Below are positions 61,408-64,000 of a stretch of DNA of 64,000 bases, piece after piece. Position numbers and translations under genes: made by a program. The stretch lies in the NCBI RefSeq assembly GCF_012676905.1, contig NZ_CP051428.1, positions 15,001-79,000 on the forward strand, read 5' to 3'. Within the stretch, counting starts at the first letter, position 1. Every line of letters starts with the position of its first letter. Source of the DNA: Paenibacillus albicereus (lineage in GTDB: Bacteria; Bacillota; Bacilli; Paenibacillales; Paenibacillaceae). The notes under the pieces are model-generated. The model searched no databases, was not told where the DNA came from, and was given only the letters and a program-made list of their open reading frames with translations.

Positions 61408-61890
61408 ATGACGGCGATTTTGAAGAAGCTGAAGAAGGACGAGAAAGGCTTCACGCTGATCGAGCTTTTGGCGGTAATTGTGATTTTGGGAATTATTGCG
61501 GCGATTGCGATTCCGTTGATTGGAAATATATTGAGCAGTAATAGAGCCAAATCTGATTTTCAAACCGCAAGACAGATTTATGATGCTGCACGTCTGTATG
61601 TAACGAATGAAAAGAATGGCGACTTTAATGGTGCTACAGTACCGGTTGTAACTTCTGGAACTACAGATGATGATCTGCAGGATAAGGGCTATTTGGATAA
61701 GAACATAACACTTCCAAGTACTAAAAATAAAATTAGTGGTGGATCTGTGAAATTCCAGAGTGATGGCCAGTTATTATATGTTTCAATCGAAACAGGTACT
61801 GGATCAACTGCAGTACCAATTTATTACAAGGGCAGTGATGTACTTAAAGGCGAAGGCGAAGTAAGCACAACGGCACCAACCTCCCCCTAA
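61408..61890 (+). CDS. Major type IV prepilin
   Basis: Encodes 160 residues. The leader KKLKKDEKG|FTLIELLAVIVILGII is a perfect class III signal, with Gly before the cut, Phe at +1 and Glu at +5, and the mature helix AAIAIPLIGNILSSNRAKSD follows. The head domain has no cysteines. ATG at 61408 follows AGGAGGAGTTAAT, an excellent ribosome site, consistent with high expression. From about 61480 on the gene is far more AT-rich than all flanking genes and uses AT-ending codons, a sign of transfer or diversifying replacement. It lies between the repeat array and pilD (3-nt gap). Confidence 0.93.
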   Translation: MTAILKKLKKDEKGFTLIELLAVIVILGIIAAIAIPLIGNILSSNRAKSDFQTARQIYDAARLYVTNEKNGDFNGATVPVVTSGTTDDDLQDKGYLDKNITLPSTKNKISGGSVKFQSDGQLLYVSIETGTGSTAVPIYYKGSDVLKGEGEVSTTAPTSP

Positions 61891-61893
61891 CCC

Positions 61894-62652
61894 ATGACCC
61901 TCCTCATCTCCCTCTACCTGTTCGCGCTCGGCCTCGCCTGCGGCTCGTTCTTCAACGTCGTGGCGCTGCGCGTGCCGCTCGGCCAGTCGGTCGTGCGTCC
62001 GCCGTCCGCCTGCCCGCGCTGCGCGCATCGGCTCGCGGCGCGCGAGCTTGTCCCCGTGCTGAGCTACGCGTTCAGCCGGGGGCGCTGCCGCAGCTGCGCG
62101 GCGCGCGTCTCGCCGCTGTATCCGGCCGGCGAGCTGGCCGCCGCGCTGCTGTTCGTCTGGGCGTACCTGCGGTTCGGCCTGACAGTGCAGGGCCTGCTCG
62201 GCCTGCTGCTCGCCAGCCTGGCCGTCATCGTGACCGTGGCGGACATCCGCTACATGCGGATTCCGAACGCGGTGCTGCTGGCGTTCCTGCCGCCGCTGCT
62301 GCTGTTGCGCCTGCTCGAGCCGGACGGGCGCTCCTATGCGGAGTACGCGCTCGGGGCGATCGCCGGAGGCGGCGTGCTGCTGCTGATCGCGCTGCTGAGC
62401 CGGGGAGGCATGGGGATGGGGGACGTCAAGCTGCTGGCGCTGCTCGGCCTCGCGCTCGGCTGGAAAGGCGTGCTCCTGACGCTGCTGCTCGGCAGCTTCG
62501 CCGGGACGGCGGCAGGACTCGTCCTGCTGCTGCGGCGGCAGGGCAAGCTGCGCCAGCCGATGCCGTTCGGCCCCTTCCTCATGCTCGGCGCGCTGATCGC
62601 GTACGGGTACGGGGACGCGCTGATCGGCAGCTATCTTCAATTATTCAAGTAG
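61894..62652 (+). CDS. pilD: PilD, prepilin peptidase
   Basis: Encodes 252 residues. A24-family aspartyl protease in the membrane. The N-terminal cytoplasmic loop holds the zinc-type cysteines CPRC and CRSC (near 29-68) of the methyltransferase part. The two catalytic Asp lie in VADIRYMRIPN (near 112) and GMGMGDVKLLALLGLALGW (GxGD, near 172). About eight hydrophobic segments are visible. It cleaves and N-methylates the prepilins of this locus. It starts 3 nt after the major pilin stop codon; GC content returns to the local high level immediately. Confidence 0.94.
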   Translation: MTLLISLYLFALGLACGSFFNVVALRVPLGQSVVRPPSACPRCAHRLAARELVPVLSYAFSRGRCRSCAARVSPLYPAGELAAALLFVWAYLRFGLTVQGLLGLLLASLAVIVTVADIRYMRIPNAVLLAFLPPLLLLRLLEPDGRSYAEYALGAIAGGGVLLLIALLSRGGMGMGDVKLLALLGLALGWKGVLLTLLLGSFAGTAAGLVLLLRRQGKLRQPMPFGPFLMLGALIAYGYGDALIGSYLQLFK

Positions 62653-62668
62653 GCAGGATGTGATAAGG

Positions 62669-64000
62669 ATGCCCGTACTAGGCAGAAAGCGGATCGGCAT
62701 CGCGATCGACGCGACGGGAATCCGCTATGCTCCGCTCGGCAAGAAGGGGCTCGATCCCGAGCAAGCCGGCTTCTTCCCGTTCCCGCCGGGACTGATCGCG
62801 CAGGACGTCATCGTCAACGAAGAAAGCCTGCGCCTCTCGATCCGGGAGTGGGCGCGGGAGCGCAGGCTCCAGGGAGCGGCCGTCGTGCTGGCGGTGCCGA
62901 CCTCCCAGGTCATCGTGCGCAAGATGGCGCTGCCGGCGGCGAGCGATCGGGAGCTGCGCCAGCTGATCCATCTGGAAGTCGAGACGGTCATGCACCTGCC
63001 GTTCGAGCATCCGGTCTATGACTACGTCCTGCTCGGCCAGGGTGGGGAAAGCTCGCAGGCGCTCGTCTACGCGGCGCCCCGCAGCTGGATCGAGCCGCTC
63101 GCCGCGATGCTGCGCGAGGCGCGCATCCGGGTCGTCGGCACGAGCCTCGTCGCGACGGCGCTGCAAGGGGCGGCCGGCTCCGGCGACGAGACTCTCCATG
63201 AGCGGATGCACGTGCATCTGAGCGAGGCTTCGGCGGAGATCGCGATGTTCCACGAAGGCCATCCGGTGTTCGTGCGCTCCATCGAGGAAGACGGCGCGGA
63301 CGAGGAGCTGAGCAGCCTGCGCGTCGGGGAGCTCACCGCCGAGATCACCCGCATGCTCAGCTTCTACGAATTCGGCCTGCAGGAAGGCCGCTCCCGCATC
63401 CGGCAGGCGGTCATCACCGGAGGCGGCAGGCAGGCGGAGGCGCTGCGCCAATCGCTGGCCGCCGCCTTGCCGGAGGTGGAATTCCGCGGCGCCGAGCCCG
63501 GCAGCCTGGCCGCCGAGAGCATGGACGGCCCCGCCGAGCCGTACGTGGTGCCGGCCGGGCTGCTCGTACGCGGGTCCGGCATCCGCCGGCTCAACCTGCT
63601 GCCGCGCGTCGACCGCGAGCAGCGGCTGGCGCCGCTGGCGGCGGCGCTGCTCGCGGTCGCCTGGATCGCCTGCGCGGCGCTGCTCGGCTACAGCTATGCC
63701 GGCGAGCGGCAAGCTGCGGCCGATGCGCAGGAGCGGCTGCTGAACGCGAGCCAGCAGCAGCTGGCGCTGCAGCGCCAGCTCGACGGGCTGAACCGGCAGG
63801 CCGGCGGGACGGAAGCCGACCCGTACGAGCAGGCCGAGCAGATCCGCGCCGCGCAGCGGGATGCCGCCGGTTATGTGCGCGATCTCGAGCATTATTTGCC
63901 GACGGGGGCGGAGCTGCAGAGCATCGCCTACAGCAGCGGGGGGCAGCTCAGCCTGACCGTCCGCATGGGCGCGATGAAGGACTCCTCGCGCTACCTGTTC
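62669..64000 (+). CDS. PilM-PilN fusion protein (3' end outside window)
   Basis: ATG at 62669, with a GATAAGG-type site upstream, opens a frame of 444 codons that runs off the window with no stop. Residues 1-300 are PilM-like, the actin-fold pilus assembly ATPase: RIGIAIDATGIRYAPLGKKG, VVLAVPTSQVIVRKMALPAA, and LIHLEVETVMHLPFEHPVYD. At about residue 305 RRLNLLPR starts a PilN-like part (PilN proteins typically begin with such an NLLP motif), followed by one membrane helix (near 316-340) and a coiled coil. The two are separate genes in most bacteria. I found no frameshift at the join. PilO would be expected downstream. Confidence 0.85.
   Translation, partial: MPVLGRKRIGIAIDATGIRYAPLGKKGLDPEQAGFFPFPPGLIAQDVIVNEESLRLSIREWARERRLQGAAVVLAVPTSQVIVRKMALPAASDRELRQLIHLEVETVMHLPFEHPVYDYVLLGQGGESSQALVYAAPRSWIEPLAAMLREARIRVVGTSLVATALQGAAGSGDETLHERMHVHLSEASAEIAMFHEGHPVFVRSIEEDGADEELSSLRVGELTAEITRMLSFYEFGLQEGRSRIRQAVITGGGRQAEALRQSLAAALPEVEFRGAEPGSLAAESMDGPAEPYVVPAGLLVRGSGIRRLNLLPRVDREQRLAPLAAALLAVAWIACAALLGYSYAGERQAAADAQERLLNASQQQLALQRQLDGLNRQAGGTEADPYEQAEQIRAAQRDAAGYVRDLEHYLPTGAELQSIAYSSGGQLSLTVRMGAMKDSSRYLF

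Noticed and set aside
63560-63620. Frameshift or missed stop joining PilM and PilN
   Set aside because: I read the codons across the junction; the frame is continuous with sensible sequence on both sides.

Overview
The window comes from a spore-forming Bacillota, most likely a high-GC member of the Paenibacillaceae (Paenibacillus or a close relative). Three things support this. The gene order follows the origin-proximal csfB-to-yabR segment known from Bacillus subtilis. Several sporulation-only genes are present (gin, fin, yabG, spoVG, spoVT, sspF, yabP, yabQ). The genome is GC-rich but keeps Bacillus-type Shine-Dalgarno sites and sigma-factor promoters. Species assignment is inference.

Layout: 1-1.6 kb is the 3' part of a 23S rRNA gene and a 5S rRNA gene. 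1.7-10 kb has a divergent membrane-protein gene, gin and yaaO, then the tmk-darA-yaaR-holB-ricT-yabA-trmN6-rsmI run. abrB is on the minus strand with a Spo0A-box-rich control region shared with an HD-phosphohydrolase gene. 11.8-24.9 kb holds tatD, a ydaO-type c-di-AMP riboswitch with its terminator in front of a 3D-domain cell-wall gene, rnmV-rsmA-yabG, veg, sspF, ispE, purR-ridA, spoVG, glmU, an AraC regulator where prs would be expected, ctc/rplY, pth and fin. 25-30 kb holds mfd and a PrsA-like foldase.

Three blocks interrupt the conserved backbone. (1) A complete urea ABC importer (urtABCDE, 30.3-35.4 kb) lies between the foldase gene and spoVT, with two consensus GlnR/TnrA boxes. (2) A minus-strand gene for a Pro/Ala-rich protein with DUF4397-like C-terminal repeats lies between spoVT and yabM. 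(3) A Fur-controlled siderophore ABC importer (yclNOPQ-like, 42.8-46.6 kb) splits rqcP from yabP. After yabP-yabQ-divIC-yabR the backbone gives way to a type IV pilus locus (48.9 kb to the window end). It encodes two minor prepilins, a PilX-like protein, a 1411-residue DUF5057/Ig-like surface protein on the opposite strand, PilB, PilT, PilC, a 52-bp tandem-repeat array, an AT-rich major prepilin, the prepilin peptidase PilD and a PilM-PilN fusion cut by the window edge.

The regulatory sites form a readable sporulation and nutrient network: Spo0A boxes at abrB, sigma-H at spoVG, sigma-F-like sites at both anti-sigma genes gin and fin, putative sigma-G at spoVT and sigma-K at yabG, PurBoxes at purR, tandem consensus sigma-A promoters at veg, GlnR/TnrA at urtA and Fur at the iron importer. 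The most unusual parts are the pilus locus, with its repeat array of conserved A-loop hairpins in front of the pilin gene, and a long hairpin that sequesters the yabP ribosome-binding site.
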